Shown: positions 6,319-14,204 of the stretch, one piece after another
Position numbering within the stretch: position 1 is the first letter of the stretch
Layout of the letters: each line of letters starts with the position of its first letter
NCBI RefSeq assembly: GCF_015352445.1
Contig: NZ_JADKPO010000042.1
Span: forward strand, 1-35,760
Length of the DNA stretch: 35,760 nucleotides
Origin: Nocardioides agariphilus
GTDB taxonomy: Bacteria; Actinomycetota; Actinomycetes; Propionibacteriales; Nocardioidaceae
Direction of reading: 5' to 3'
Notes under the pieces: generated by a model
Told to the model about the DNA's origin: nothing
Database searches by the model: none
The model's input: only the letters and a program-made list of their open reading frames with translations
Position numbers and translations under genes: made by a program

Positions 6319-8601
6319 GTGATCACGCTCGACTCGCCGGTGACGACCGTGCTCGGCGACAAGACGACCAAGCGCAAGCGGATGGCCGAGGGCCTCGGCA
6401 TCGAGACCGTCGGCGACCTGCTGCGCCACTTCCCGCGCCGCTACGTCAAGACCGGCGAGCTGACCCGCGTCGAGGACCTGCGCGAGGGCGAGATGCTCAC
6501 CGTCGTCGGCGAGATCATCCACAGCGAGGTCAAGCAGTACGTCGACCGGCGCACCCGCCGTCCGGCATACCGCCTCGAGACGATCCTCCAGACCGACGGC
6601 CCGCGCCTGAAGATGACCTTCTTCTACAAGAACTCCGGCGCGGCCGGGTGGCAGGCTCGGCGCCTGAACATCGGCCGCCGCGGCGTCTTCGTCGGACAGC
6701 TGAGCAGCTTCCGCAACGAGTGGCAGCTGACCAACCCGAAGATGGTGCTCTTCGGCCAGGTGGACGATGGGTCCGGCCCCGCGGACGTTGAGTCGGGTGG
6801 TGTCGTCGACAACTTCGCCGACCTCTACCCGATCTACCCCCTCACCAAGGGCTTGGAGTCGTGGGACCTGCAGCGCGCGGTCAACTTCGCGCGCTCGGTG
6901 ATCGACGACGTACCCGAGCTGGTCCCCGACGACATCAGGAAGCAGTACGACGTCGTGACCGCCCGCCGGGCCATCGACCTGATCCACGCGCCCGACACCT
7001 ACGCCCAGGTGGAGCTGGGGCGTCGTCGCTACCGGTTCGAGGAGGCACTGGTCACCCAGGTCGTGCTGGGGCGCCGGCGCGCCTTCGTGCGGGCGCTCGG
7101 AGCGCAGGCCCGCAAGGGTGGCGGCGGACTGCTCGCGGCGTTCGACGAGCGGCTGCCCTTCGAGCTGACCGACGGGCAGCGCGAGATCGGCGAGGTCATC
7201 GAGGCCGACCTGGCACGCGACCACCCGATGAACCGGCTGCTCCAGGGCGAGGTCGGCTCTGGCAAGACGCTGGTGGCGCTGCGCGCCATGCTGCGAGTCG
7301 TCGACTCCGGGGGCCAGGCCGCCCTGCTCGCTCCGACCGAGGTGCTGGCCCAGCAGCATTTCCGGTCGATCACCGCGATGCTCGGCGACCTCGCGGCGGG
7401 CGGCATGCTCGGTGGCGCGGCCGAGGGCACCACGGTCGCTCTGCTCACGGGCTCGATGCCCAAAGCCGCACGCGCCGACGCGATGTCGCGCATGGTCACC
7501 GGGGAGGCCGGCATCGTGGTCGGCACCCACGCCCTGCTCGAGGAGAAGGTCCAGTTCCTCGACCTCGGCCTGGTGGTGGTCGACGAGCAGCACCGGTTCG
7601 GCGTCGAGCAGCGGGCCGCCCTGACCGACAAGGCCGGTTGGCCGCCCCACGTGCTGGTGATGACGGCGACGCCCATCCCGCGCACGGTCGCGATGACGGT
7701 CTTCGGCGACCTCGAGGTCTCCACGCTGTCCGAGCTGCCCGCCGGTCGAGCACCCATCCAGACCAACGTGGTGCCGCTGGCCGAGCACCCGACCTGGGAG
7801 CACCGCGTCTGGGAGCGGGTTCGTGAGGAGGTCGACAAGGGACATCAGGCCTACGTCGTCTGCCCGCGCATCACCGGCGACGAGCTCGAGGAGGGCGAGA
7901 TCGACCACGGTGACCGACGATCGGTCGAGGAGCTGGAGTGGCTGACGGAGTCCGAGCCGATCGCAGTGCCCCCCTCGACCAGGCATCCGCTGCGTGCCGT
8001 CAACGAGGTGGCCGAGGAGCTGCGCTCGGTCGGCCCGCTCTGCGACGTCCGCGTCGAGATGCTCCACGGCCAGATGCCCGCGGAGGACAAGGACCGCGTG
8101 ATGCGGTCCTTCGCCGCAGGCGAGGTCGACGTGCTCGTCTCGACCACCGTGATCGAGGTCGGCGTCGACGTTGCCAACGCCACGACCATGGTGCTGCTCG
8201 ATGCGGACCGCTTCGGCATCTCCCAGCTGCACCAGATGCGGGGCCGGGTCGGTCGTGGTGGTCTGCCAGGGCTGTGCCTCCTGGTCAGCCATGCCGAGGC
8301 AGGCTCGCCCGCCCGCGAGCGTCTCGACGCCGTCGCTGCGACCACTGACGGCTTCGAGCTCAGCCGCCTCGACCTCGACCAGCGGCGCGAGGGCGACGTG
8401 CTCGGGGCATCCCAGTCCGGGTTCCGATCCAGCCTGACCATGCTGCGCGTGCTGCGCGACGAGGAGACCATCGTCGCCGCGCGCGAGGCGGCCACGACGC
8501 TCCTGGCTCGCGACCCCGACCTGTCAGCCACGCCCGAGCTCGCGCGTGCGGTGGCGGAGTTGGAGCAATCACGGCAGTCTGACTTCATCGAGAAGGCTTG
8601 A
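6319..8601 (+). CDS. recG: ATP-dependent DNA helicase RecG
   Basis: This 760-aa superfamily-2 helicase reverses stalled forks and processes branched DNA. An N-terminal wedge/OB domain (about residues 1-270) is followed by two RecA-like domains. Walker A is GEVGSGKT (about 310), motif Ia is LLAPTEVLAQQHF, the DEQH box is VVDEQHRFGVEQR (about 422), motif III is MTATPIPRT, and motif VI is QLHQMRGRVGRGG. An insert rich in Glu and Asp (about 515-545) lies in the second motor domain. The GTG at 6319 follows the upstream stop by 10 nt. Confidence 0.97.
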   Translation: MITLDSPVTTVLGDKTTKRKRMAEGLGIETVGDLLRHFPRRYVKTGELTRVEDLREGEMLTVVGEIIHSEVKQYVDRRTRRPAYRLETILQTDGPRLKMTFFYKNSGAAGWQARRLNIGRRGVFVGQLSSFRNEWQLTNPKMVLFGQVDDGSGPADVESGGVVDNFADLYPIYPLTKGLESWDLQRAVNFARSVIDDVPELVPDDIRKQYDVVTARRAIDLIHAPDTYAQVELGRRRYRFEEALVTQVVLGRRRAFVRALGAQARKGGGGLLAAFDERLPFELTDGQREIGEVIEADLARDHPMNRLLQGEVGSGKTLVALRAMLRVVDSGGQAALLAPTEVLAQQHFRSITAMLGDLAAGGMLGGAAEGTTVALLTGSMPKAARADAMSRMVTGEAGIVVGTHALLEEKVQFLDLGLVVVDEQHRFGVEQRAALTDKAGWPPHVLVMTATPIPRTVAMTVFGDLEVSTLSELPAGRAPIQTNVVPLAEHPTWEHRVWERVREEVDKGHQAYVVCPRITGDELEEGEIDHGDRRSVEELEWLTESEPIAVPPSTRHPLRAVNEVAEELRSVGPLCDVRVEMLHGQMPAEDKDRVMRSFAAGEVDVLVSTTVIEVGVDVANATTMVLLDADRFGISQLHQMRGRVGRGGLPGLCLLVSHAEAGSPARERLDAVAATTDGFELSRLDLDQRREGDVLGASQSGFRSSLTMLRVLRDEETIVAAREAATTLLARDPDLSATPELARAVAELEQSRQSDFIEKA

Positions 8602-8622
8602 TCCGGTCGCACCGGTCATGAG

Positions 8623-9195
8623 GTGGCATTGACGCGAATCATCGGGGGAGCAGCGGGGGGTCGGCGGATCGACACTCCCCGCGGCACGAGCACGCGCCCG
8701 AGCAGCGACCGTGTCCGTGAAGCCCTCTTCTCAGCCATCGAGTCGTGGTGCGGCTCCCTGCACGGGCTGCGGTTCCTCGACCTCTACGCCGGATCGGGTG
8801 CCGTCGGCCTCGAGGCCTGGTCGCGGGGCGCGGGCGTCGTCACGCTCGTGGAGCAGGACCGCCGCACGGCCGCCATCATCACTGCCAACGCCCGGACCCT
8901 CGGCTTCCGCAAGGCCAACGTGGTCGTCGCCTCGGTGGGCGCGACGCTCATGCGGCCGCACTCCGCGCCGTACGACGTGGTGTTCCTCGACCCGCCCTAC
9001 CCCACGCCCGACGAGGAGGTCGACGCCAACCTCGACCGGCTCGACGGCGACTGGGTGGTGCCGGGTGGGCTCGTCGTGGTCGAGCGCTCCTCCCGCAGCC
9101 GCGCACCCCGGTGGCCGGAGGGCTACGTCGACACCCGGGAGCGCAAGTACGGCGAGACGACGCTCTGGTACGGTCACGCCGCCGCCAGCCGCTAG
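8623..9195 (+). CDS. rsmD: 16S rRNA (guanine966-N2)-methyltransferase
   Basis: This protein of about 190 aa is an S-adenosylmethionine-dependent N2-guanine methyltransferase of the small-subunit rRNA. It shows TRIIGGAAGGRRI at the N-terminus, motif I LDLYAGSGA (residues 52-60), the acidic VEQD turn, and the catalytic DPPY (123-126). The GTG at 8623 and the TTG at 8629 are both possible starts. The TTG gives the commoner TRIIGG N-terminus and has GAGG at 8620-8623 five nt upstream, so 8629 may be the true start. The gene sits between recG and coaD as in most actinobacteria. Confidence 0.93.
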   Translation: MALTRIIGGAAGGRRIDTPRGTSTRPSSDRVREALFSAIESWCGSLHGLRFLDLYAGSGAVGLEAWSRGAGVVTLVEQDRRTAAIITANARTLGFRKANVVVASVGATLMRPHSAPYDVVFLDPPYPTPDEEVDANLDRLDGDWVVPGGLVVVERSSRSRAPRWPEGYVDTRERKYGETTLWYGHAAASR

Positions 9196-9207
9196 AGGGG
9201 AGGTGCC

Positions 9208-9789
9208 GTGCCCGAGCCCCGGAAAGTGATCCGCAAGGTGATCCGCCGAGCCGTCTGCCCGGGATCCTTCGATCCGGTCACGCTGGGGCACCTGGACGTC
9301 ATCGGCCGCGCCGCGGGCCTGTTCGACGAGGTGCTGGTCGCCGTCGGCACCAATCCGTCCAAGAGCCGGCTGTTCTCCCCCGAGGAGCGACTGGAGATGC
9401 TGCGTCGCGCCTGTGCCGACATCGAGGGGGTGCGGGTGGCCTCGTTCAGCGGCCTGCTGACCGACTTCTGCACCGCCAACGACGTGCATGCCATCGTCAA
9501 GGGGCTGCGCGCCGGCACCGACTTCGACTACGAGCTGCCGATGGCACACATGAACGCGAGCTTGGCCCCCGGTGTCGAGACGGTCTACCTCCCGACCAGC
9601 GCGGGGTGGTCCTTCGTGTCCTCCAGCCTGGTCAAGGAGGTGGCCGGATTCGGCGGCGACATCTCCCGCTTCGTGCCCGACTTCGTGCGCGAGGCCCTCA
9701 TCGGGCGGTTGACCAGCGGTGATGCTGCGGGCGACACGACGGGTGACACGACGGGCAACACGAGGGGCGACGGTCCGGCGGCGGACTGA
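9208..9789 (+). CDS. coaD: Phosphopantetheine adenylyltransferase with a repetitive tail
   Basis: This enzyme transfers AMP from ATP to 4'-phosphopantetheine, the penultimate step of coenzyme A synthesis. PGSFDPVTLGHLDV carries the nucleotidyltransferase (T/H)xGH motif as TLGH (residues 25-28). KGLRAGTDFDYELPMAHMN and the VSSSLVKEVA end of the fold are also present. It is 193 aa against about 160 for most CoaD: about ten extra N-terminal residues plus a Gly/Asp/Thr tail encoded by 12-bp tandem repeats at 9729-9776. A strong GGGGAGG at 9197-9203 supports GTG 9208. GTG 9238 would give a standard N-terminus but lacks a comparable ribosome-binding site. Confidence 0.95.
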   Translation: MPEPRKVIRKVIRRAVCPGSFDPVTLGHLDVIGRAAGLFDEVLVAVGTNPSKSRLFSPEERLEMLRRACADIEGVRVASFSGLLTDFCTANDVHAIVKGLRAGTDFDYELPMAHMNASLAPGVETVYLPTSAGWSFVSSSLVKEVAGFGGDISRFVPDFVREALIGRLTSGDAAGDTTGDTTGNTRGDGPAAD

Positions 9790-9797
9790 CTGCGGTT

Positions 9798-9827
9798 TTG
9801 CCCGGTCACGCGGAGGCGGGCTACCCT
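9798..9827 (+). promoter_or_regulatory. Candidate promoter of yceD-rpmF-rnc-mutM
   Basis: TTGCCC (9798-9803) and TACCCT (9822-9827) are spaced by 18 bp. They lie just downstream of the coaD stop and 31 nt before the yceD start. Confidence 0.5.
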
Positions 9828-9858
9828 TTCCCCTGGATCTGCGTGTCCCGACCCGGAA

Positions 9859-10428
9859 GTGATCTCCCTGAGCAAACTGGACCCGAGAGCGCCGCTCGTG
9901 CTCGACACTCGCGAGCTCGGCCGCCGCCCGGGGTCCCAGCGCGAGGTGTCACGCTCCGTGCCGGCTCCCGCAGATCTGGGCATCGAAGTCCTTCATGTCC
10001 CCGAAGGCTCGCCGGTCGACCTCGACCTGCGGACCGAAGCGGTCATGGAGGGGGTACTGGTCACGGGCACGGCGCGAGCCGGGCTCGAGGGAGAGTGCGT
10101 GCGGTGCCTGGGGGCGATCGACGACGAGATCGAGGTCGACCTCCAGGAGCTGTATGTCTACGACGACCTCGACACAGACCCCGACGAGGACGACGAGACC
10201 AGCGTGCTCCACGACGACCTGCTCGACCTGGAGCCCGTGTTGCGGGACGCGGTGGTGCTCGCACTGCCGTTCCAGCCCTTGTGCCAACCGGACTGTCCCG
10301 GACTGTGCGTCGAATGCGGCGCGCGGCTCGCGGAAGACCCGGACCACCGACACGAGGAGCCGGTAGACCCCCGCTGGGCAGCGTTGACGCAGTTGACCGA
10401 GATGCAACAAGACGACACCCGTCAGTAG
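9859..10428 (+). CDS. DUF177/YceD family protein
   Basis: This 189-aa YceD-family protein is the usual cotranscribed neighbour of rpmF. In bacteria the family is linked to 23S rRNA or large-subunit maturation, though its exact role is unsettled. It has CVRCLG in the middle, a Cys-rich [13 protein letters not shown] near the C-terminus that could bind zinc, and a central Asp/Glu-rich run. The GTG at 9859 gives a plausible N-terminus but has only a short GGAA immediately upstream, so the start is not certain. The rpmF start follows by 13 nt. Confidence 0.88.
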   Translation: MISLSKLDPRAPLVLDTRELGRRPGSQREVSRSVPAPADLGIEVLHVPEGSPVDLDLRTEAVMEGVLVTGTARAGLEGECVRCLGAIDDEIEVDLQELYVYDDLDTDPDEDDETSVLHDDLLDLEPVLRDAVVLALPFQPLCQPDCPGLCVECGARLAEDPDHRHEEPVDPRWAALTQLTEMQQDDTRQ

Positions 10429-10441
10429 TCAGGAGAAACCA

Positions 10442-10627
10442 GTGGCAGTCCCGAAGCGGAAGATGTCGCGCAGCAACACGCGTCACCGTCGCTCCCAGTG
10501 GAAGGCCGTCGCGCCGACCCTCGTCACCTGCGCCAACCCGGCGTGCGGCGCCAAGCACCTGCCCCACCGTGCGTGCGGCACGTGCGGGCAGTACGGCGCC
10601 AGGTCCGAGCGTCGTCAGGTCCTCTGA
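10442..10627 (+). CDS. rpmF: Ribosomal protein bL32, zinc-binding form
   Basis: This 61-aa protein of the large subunit begins [20 protein letters not shown], the bL32 signature. It has a zinc ribbon formed by the CANPAC and CGTCG cysteines. AGGAGA lies 6-11 nt before the GTG. Its TGA overlaps the proposed CTG start of rnc as CTGA. Confidence 0.96.
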   Translation: MAVPKRKMSRSNTRHRRSQWKAVAPTLVTCANPACGAKHLPHRACGTCGQYGARSERRQVL

Positions 10628-11373
10628 GCCACGTCGACGCCCTGACCAACTACAGCACGCTCCGATCAGCGCTCGGGGATCCGGTCTTGGAACCCGAGCT
10701 CTTGGAGCGTGCCCTCACCCACCGCTCCTATGCCTACGAGAACGGCGGGCTCCCGACCAACGAGCGGCTGGAGTTCCTCGGTGACTCCGTGCTCGGAGTG
10801 GTGGTCACCGAGACGCTCTACGTGACCCACCCCGACCTATCGGAGGGCCGGCTGGCCAAGTTGCGCGCAGCCGTCGTCAACGCGCGTGCGCTGGCCGACG
10901 TAGGACGTGACATCGGTCTCGGCGAACACGTCAAGCTCGGTCGCGGCGAGGAGGCTACGGGCGGCCGTGCCAAGGCCTCGATCCTCTCCGACACCGTCGA
11001 GGCCGTCATCGGGGCCGTGCACCTCAGCGGCGGCTTCGACGCCTCCGCTCCGCTGGTCCACATGCTCTTCGACCCCCTCATCGAGGCTGCCTCCGAGATG
11101 GGCGCCGGGCTGGACTGGAAGACCTCCCTGCAGGAGCTCTCCGCGGAGCGTGGGCTCGGCGTCCCCGAGTACGTCATCCAAGACGACGGGCCCGACCACA
11201 TGAAGACGTTCACCGCCCAGGTCCGCGTGGGCGAGGGCCTCTACGGCAACGGCGTGGGCCGGTCCAAGAAGGAAGCCGAGCAAGCGGCGGCCGAGACCGC
11301 CTACGGCGAGCTGTCCGAGCTCTCGCGCATCGACGCTGCAGGGCTCGACGCTGCCTCGTCCACCGACGACTGA
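10624..11373 (+). CDS. rnc: Ribonuclease III, probable CTG start
   Basis: This RNase III cleaves double-stranded RNA, including rRNA precursors. The catalytic domain has [10 protein letters not shown] and the signature [13 protein letters not shown], with acidic catalytic residues also in the [10 protein letters not shown] helix. A C-terminal dsRNA-binding domain spans about residues 165-240 ([26 protein letters not shown]). No ATG, GTG or TTG lies at the expected position. CTG 10624 overlaps the rpmF stop as CTGA and gives 249 aa with a normal-length N-terminus. GTG 10582 is in frame but would overlap rpmF by 46 nt. The identity is certain, the start inferred. Confidence 0.93.
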   Translation: MSHVDALTNYSTLRSALGDPVLEPELLERALTHRSYAYENGGLPTNERLEFLGDSVLGVVVTETLYVTHPDLSEGRLAKLRAAVVNARALADVGRDIGLGEHVKLGRGEEATGGRAKASILSDTVEAVIGAVHLSGGFDASAPLVHMLFDPLIEAASEMGAGLDWKTSLQELSAERGLGVPEYVIQDDGPDHMKTFTAQVRVGEGLYGNGVGRSKKEAEQAAAETAYGELSELSRIDAAGLDAASSTDD

Positions 11374-11391
11374 GCAGAGCATCTGCCACCA

Positions 11392-12279
11392 GTGCCCGAG
11401 CTGCCCGAGGTCGAGGTCGTCCGTGCCGGACTGGAGCGCCACGTCGTCGGCGCGACTCTCGAGCGCGTCGAGGTGCTCCACCCCCGACCCGTACGCCGCG
11501 ACCCGCGCGGGTCGACCGGCTTCGCGGCCGCACTGACCGGGCGCCGGGTCGAGGCGGTGCGGCGGCGCGGGAAGTACTTCTGGCTGGTCCTCGACAACGG
11601 AGAGGCACTGCTCGGGCACCTCGGGATGAGCGGCCAGATGCTGGTCCAGCCGGCCGACGCACCCGACGACCGCCACCTGAGGGTGCGGTTCACGCTCGGC
11701 GGGCGCGCCTTCGCCGGCACCGAGCTGCGCTTCGCCGACCAGCGGATGTTCGGCGGGCTGATGGTCGCGCAGATGGTGTCGCAGGACGGGACCGAGCTCC
11801 CGACCGAGATCGCCCACATCGCGCGAGACCCGCTCGACCCGGAGTTCGACGTCGAGGCCGTCGTGCGCCGCGTGCGTCGGCGTACGTCCGGGATCAAGCG
11901 GCAGCTGCTCGACCAGACCCTGGTCTCCGGAGTCGGCAACATCTACGCCGACGAGGCGCTGTGGCGGGCCCAGGTGCACGGCGAGCGTCGTGGTGACCGG
12001 CTGTCGGCCCGCCAGGTTCGCGAGCTCCTCGACCACGCCCGTGAGGTGATGATCGCGGCGCTGGGGCAGGGTGGCACGTCGTTCGACGCGCTCTACGTCA
12101 ACGTCAACGGTCAGTCGGGCTACTTCGACCGGTCGCTGCACGCCTACGGCCAGGAGGGGCTTCCTTGCGACCGCTGCGGCACCGCCATCCGGAGGGTTGC
12201 CTTCATGAACCGCTCGTCGTACTTCTGCCCGCTCTGCCAGCCGGCTCCGAGGCGAGCGGCCCGGGTGAGCCGGTCCTGA
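11392..12279 (+). CDS. mutM: Formamidopyrimidine-DNA glycosylase
   Basis: This 295-aa base-excision enzyme removes 8-oxoguanine and formamidopyrimidines. After the start codon the protein reads PELPEVE, giving the catalytic Pro2 and Glu3. RRRGKYFWL supplies the conserved Lys (about 61), [15 protein letters not shown] is the H2TH segment, and Cys259, 262, 279 and 282 form the zinc finger (CDRCG ... CPLCQ). The GTG at 11392 is fixed by the need for Pro2. It follows rnc by 18 nt, the conserved rnc-mutM order. Confidence 0.97.
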   Translation: MPELPEVEVVRAGLERHVVGATLERVEVLHPRPVRRDPRGSTGFAAALTGRRVEAVRRRGKYFWLVLDNGEALLGHLGMSGQMLVQPADAPDDRHLRVRFTLGGRAFAGTELRFADQRMFGGLMVAQMVSQDGTELPTEIAHIARDPLDPEFDVEAVVRRVRRRTSGIKRQLLDQTLVSGVGNIYADEALWRAQVHGERRGDRLSARQVRELLDHAREVMIAALGQGGTSFDALYVNVNGQSGYFDRSLHAYGQEGLPCDRCGTAIRRVAFMNRSSYFCPLCQPAPRRAARVSRS

Positions 12280-12306
12280 CCGCCCCGAATCCGCGGGGGC
12301 CACAGA

Positions 12307-12335
12307 TTGACCTGTGCGGCCCGGAGTGTCACCCT
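12307..12335 (+). promoter_or_regulatory. Candidate promoter for the small coiled-coil gene
   Basis: TTGACC (12307-12312) and CACCCT (12330-12335) are 17 bp apart, 28-83 nt downstream of mutM. The -10 lacks the usual first T, so this is tentative. Confidence 0.35.
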
Positions 12336-12389
12336 TGAAGACGGCCCCCTCGGGGAGGGCTGTCACCGTCACCGGAAGGCTTTCACTAC

Positions 12390-12599
12390 ATGGCCAAGGC
12401 GCTGCTCGGCACCTTCCACAGCGACCAGCGGACCGCCGCCCACCTCCTGTCGGAGAACACCCGTCTCCGGATGCGCGTGCGTGACCTGGAAGACCTCGTC
12501 GCCCGGCTCCAGGACGAGAACGACCGCATGGCCCAGGCCGCCGCGGTCGCGATCCTCGACCTCGAGTCAGACGAGCTCAAGGAGATGCAGCCGGTCTGA
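12390..12599 (+). CDS. Small predicted coiled-coil protein, function unknown
   Basis: This 69-aa cytosolic protein has a central heptad-like segment (LLSENTRLRMRVRDLEDLVA and LQDENDRMAQ) that should form a coiled coil, and an acidic end. It has no signal peptide or membrane segment. A GGAAGG at 12374-12379 lies 10 nt before the ATG. I do not recognise a characterised family. Strong third-position G/C bias and the ribosome-binding site support it as a real gene. Confidence 0.7.
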   Translation: MAKALLGTFHSDQRTAAHLLSENTRLRMRVRDLEDLVARLQDENDRMAQAAAVAILDLESDELKEMQPV

Positions 12600-12669
12600 C
12601 CGGCCCGTCCGACGGCGACTCCGCGAGTCGCCGCTGACATATCGGCGTGCCCGCGGGCGCCCGCCTCGG

Positions 12670-12675
12670 TAGGTT
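12670..12675 (+). promoter_or_regulatory. -10 box of leaderless MFS gene
   Basis: TAGGTT ends 9 nt before the ATG at 12685, with no ribosome-binding site between them. This is the same arrangement as ddl. Confidence 0.5.
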
Positions 12676-12684
12676 CGACCGGCC

Positions 12685-13953
12685 ATGAGGTCACTGGTCG
12701 AGATCGTCGCGCCCCCACGGTTGGGCACGCCCTTCCGCTGGCTGCTCGGCGCGACGTGGGTCAGCAACATCGGCGACGGGTTCGCCATCGCGGCTGGGCC
12801 GCTCCTGGTCGCCTCCCAGACCCACGACCCGTTCCTCGTGGCCTTGGCGGCCTTCGTGCAGTGGGCGCCGCCGTTCGTGTTCGGGCTCTGGGCCGGAGTG
12901 CTCTCCGACCGGATGGACCGCAAGCTGCTGGTCATCACCGTCGACCTGATGCGGGCGGTCGTGGTGCTGGTGCTCGTGGGCACGATCGTCACCGAGACCG
13001 TCTCGATCACCGTGGTGCTGGCGGCGCTGTTCCTGCTCGGCACCGCTGAGGTCTTCGTCGACAACGCCGCCGCGACGCTGCTGCCGATGATCGTCAGGCG
13101 CGACGACCTGGCGATCGGCAACGCCCGGATCCAGGTCGGGTTCATCACCATCAACCAGCTCGTCGGGCCGCCGATCGGGGCGGCGCTGTTCGCGGCCGGG
13201 TCGGCGTACCCGTTCATCGGTCAGGTCGCGGTGATCGTGCTCAGCGCGATGCTCGTCAGCCGGATGGCCCTCCCGCCGCACGGGCGCGCCGGCGACGAGG
13301 TCCGGCCCGTGTGGCACGACATGGTCGAGGGCGTGCGGTGGGTGGTGCATCACCCCGCCGTACGCACGCTGGTGCTGACGATCTTCACCTTCAACATCAC
13401 CTTCGGGGCCGCCTGGTCGGTGCTGGTCCTCTACGCGCTGCGCCGGCTCGGCCTCGGGGAGATCGGCTTCGGGCTGCTGACGACGTGCGGAGCGCTGGGT
13501 GGGCTCGCCGGCACCTTGGCCTACGGCTGGATCACCGCTCGCGTGAGCCTGGGCAACCTGATGCGCATCGGCCTGGTCATCGAGACCTTCACCCACCTCG
13601 CGCTGGCGCTGACGACCAAGCCGTGGGTCGCGATGGGGATCTTCTTCGTGTTCGGCGCGCACGCCTTCGTGTGGGGCACCACGTCGATCACGGTGCGTCA
13701 GCGCGCCGTCCCGACCGGGCTCCAGGGCCGGGTCGGCAGCGTCAACCTGATGGGGACCTACGGCGGACTGGTCCTCGGCTCCGGCATCGGCGGCCTCCTC
13801 GCCCGGGAGTGGGGCGTCACCGCGCCGTTCTGGTTCGCCTTCGCCGGCTCGGCCGTCTTCGTGGTGCTGATCTGGGGGCAGCTGCGCCACATCGCCCACA
13901 CCGATGAGGCACCGCTGCTCGAGGAGCCGCTCAACCCCTCGTCGTCGGGGTAG
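12685..13953 (+). CDS. MFS transporter (EntS/MFS_3-like exporter)
   Basis: This 422-aa integral membrane protein has about twelve hydrophobic segments. The first is WLLGATWVSNIGDGFAIAAG and the loop between helices 2 and 3 carries GVLSDRMDRKLL, the MFS motif A equivalent. A central cytoplasmic loop (GRAGDEVRPVWHDMVEGVRW) resembles that of the enterobactin exporter EntS and related transmembrane-secretion effectors. The substrate cannot be told from sequence; no siderophore or antibiotic biosynthesis gene is adjacent. The ATG sits 9 nt after a TAGGTT box. The stop is followed at once by a large hairpin. Confidence 0.85.
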   Translation: MRSLVEIVAPPRLGTPFRWLLGATWVSNIGDGFAIAAGPLLVASQTHDPFLVALAAFVQWAPPFVFGLWAGVLSDRMDRKLLVITVDLMRAVVVLVLVGTIVTETVSITVVLAALFLLGTAEVFVDNAAATLLPMIVRRDDLAIGNARIQVGFITINQLVGPPIGAALFAAGSAYPFIGQVAVIVLSAMLVSRMALPPHGRAGDEVRPVWHDMVEGVRWVVHHPAVRTLVLTIFTFNITFGAAWSVLVLYALRRLGLGEIGFGLLTTCGALGGLAGTLAYGWITARVSLGNLMRIGLVIETFTHLALALTTKPWVAMGIFFVFGAHAFVWGTTSITVRQRAVPTGLQGRVGSVNLMGTYGGLVLGSGIGGLLAREWGVTAPFWFAFAGSAVFVVLIWGQLRHIAHTDEAPLLEEPLNPSSSG

Positions 13954-13954
13954 T

Positions 13955-14005
13955 CCCGTGCGGTTGGCGGGTCATTTCCCCCTCCTGACCCGTCAACTGC
14001 ACGGG
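13955..14005. terminator. 20-bp stem hairpin after the MFS gene
   Basis: Arms 13955-13974 and 13986-14005 are inverted repeats with 18 of 20 Watson-Crick pairs. The two remaining positions would be G-U pairs in the plus-strand RNA. The 11-nt loop is pyrimidine-only. There is no U tract, so it may be an actinobacterial hairpin terminator or a dispersed palindromic element. Confidence 0.6.
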
Positions 14006-14030
14006 AGTACGCCGCGGGGCGGGTCAGAGC

Positions 14031-14075
14031 ACGACGCAGGGGCCGTACGACGCAGGGGCCGTACGACGCAGGGCC
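14031..14075. repeat. 16-bp tandem repeat, smc upstream region
   Basis: ACGACGCAGGGGCCGT occurs at 14031-14046 and 14047-14062, followed by a partial third copy. It lies in the 251-bp gap between the MFS gene and smc. A TAGGCT at 14124-14129 is a possible -10 for smc. Nothing else stands out in this gap apart from the hairpin at 13955-14005. Confidence 0.7.
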
Positions 14076-14204
14076 GACGCCGACACACGCGGGCGGGTTT
14101 CGGGGTCAGCAGGGGCGGGCGATTAGGCTGGGCGGGCTGCTTCCCCGCGCACCCGAGTAGACGCCCACCGTTGGCACGACCCGCGACCGGCGTGAGGAGC
14201 CCCG

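Noticed and set aside
4596-8292. Long minus-strand frames of 601 and 707 codons opposite the DhaL kinase and recG
   Set aside because: They mirror the sense genes, show low-complexity Arg/Gly/His-rich translations and no family motifs.
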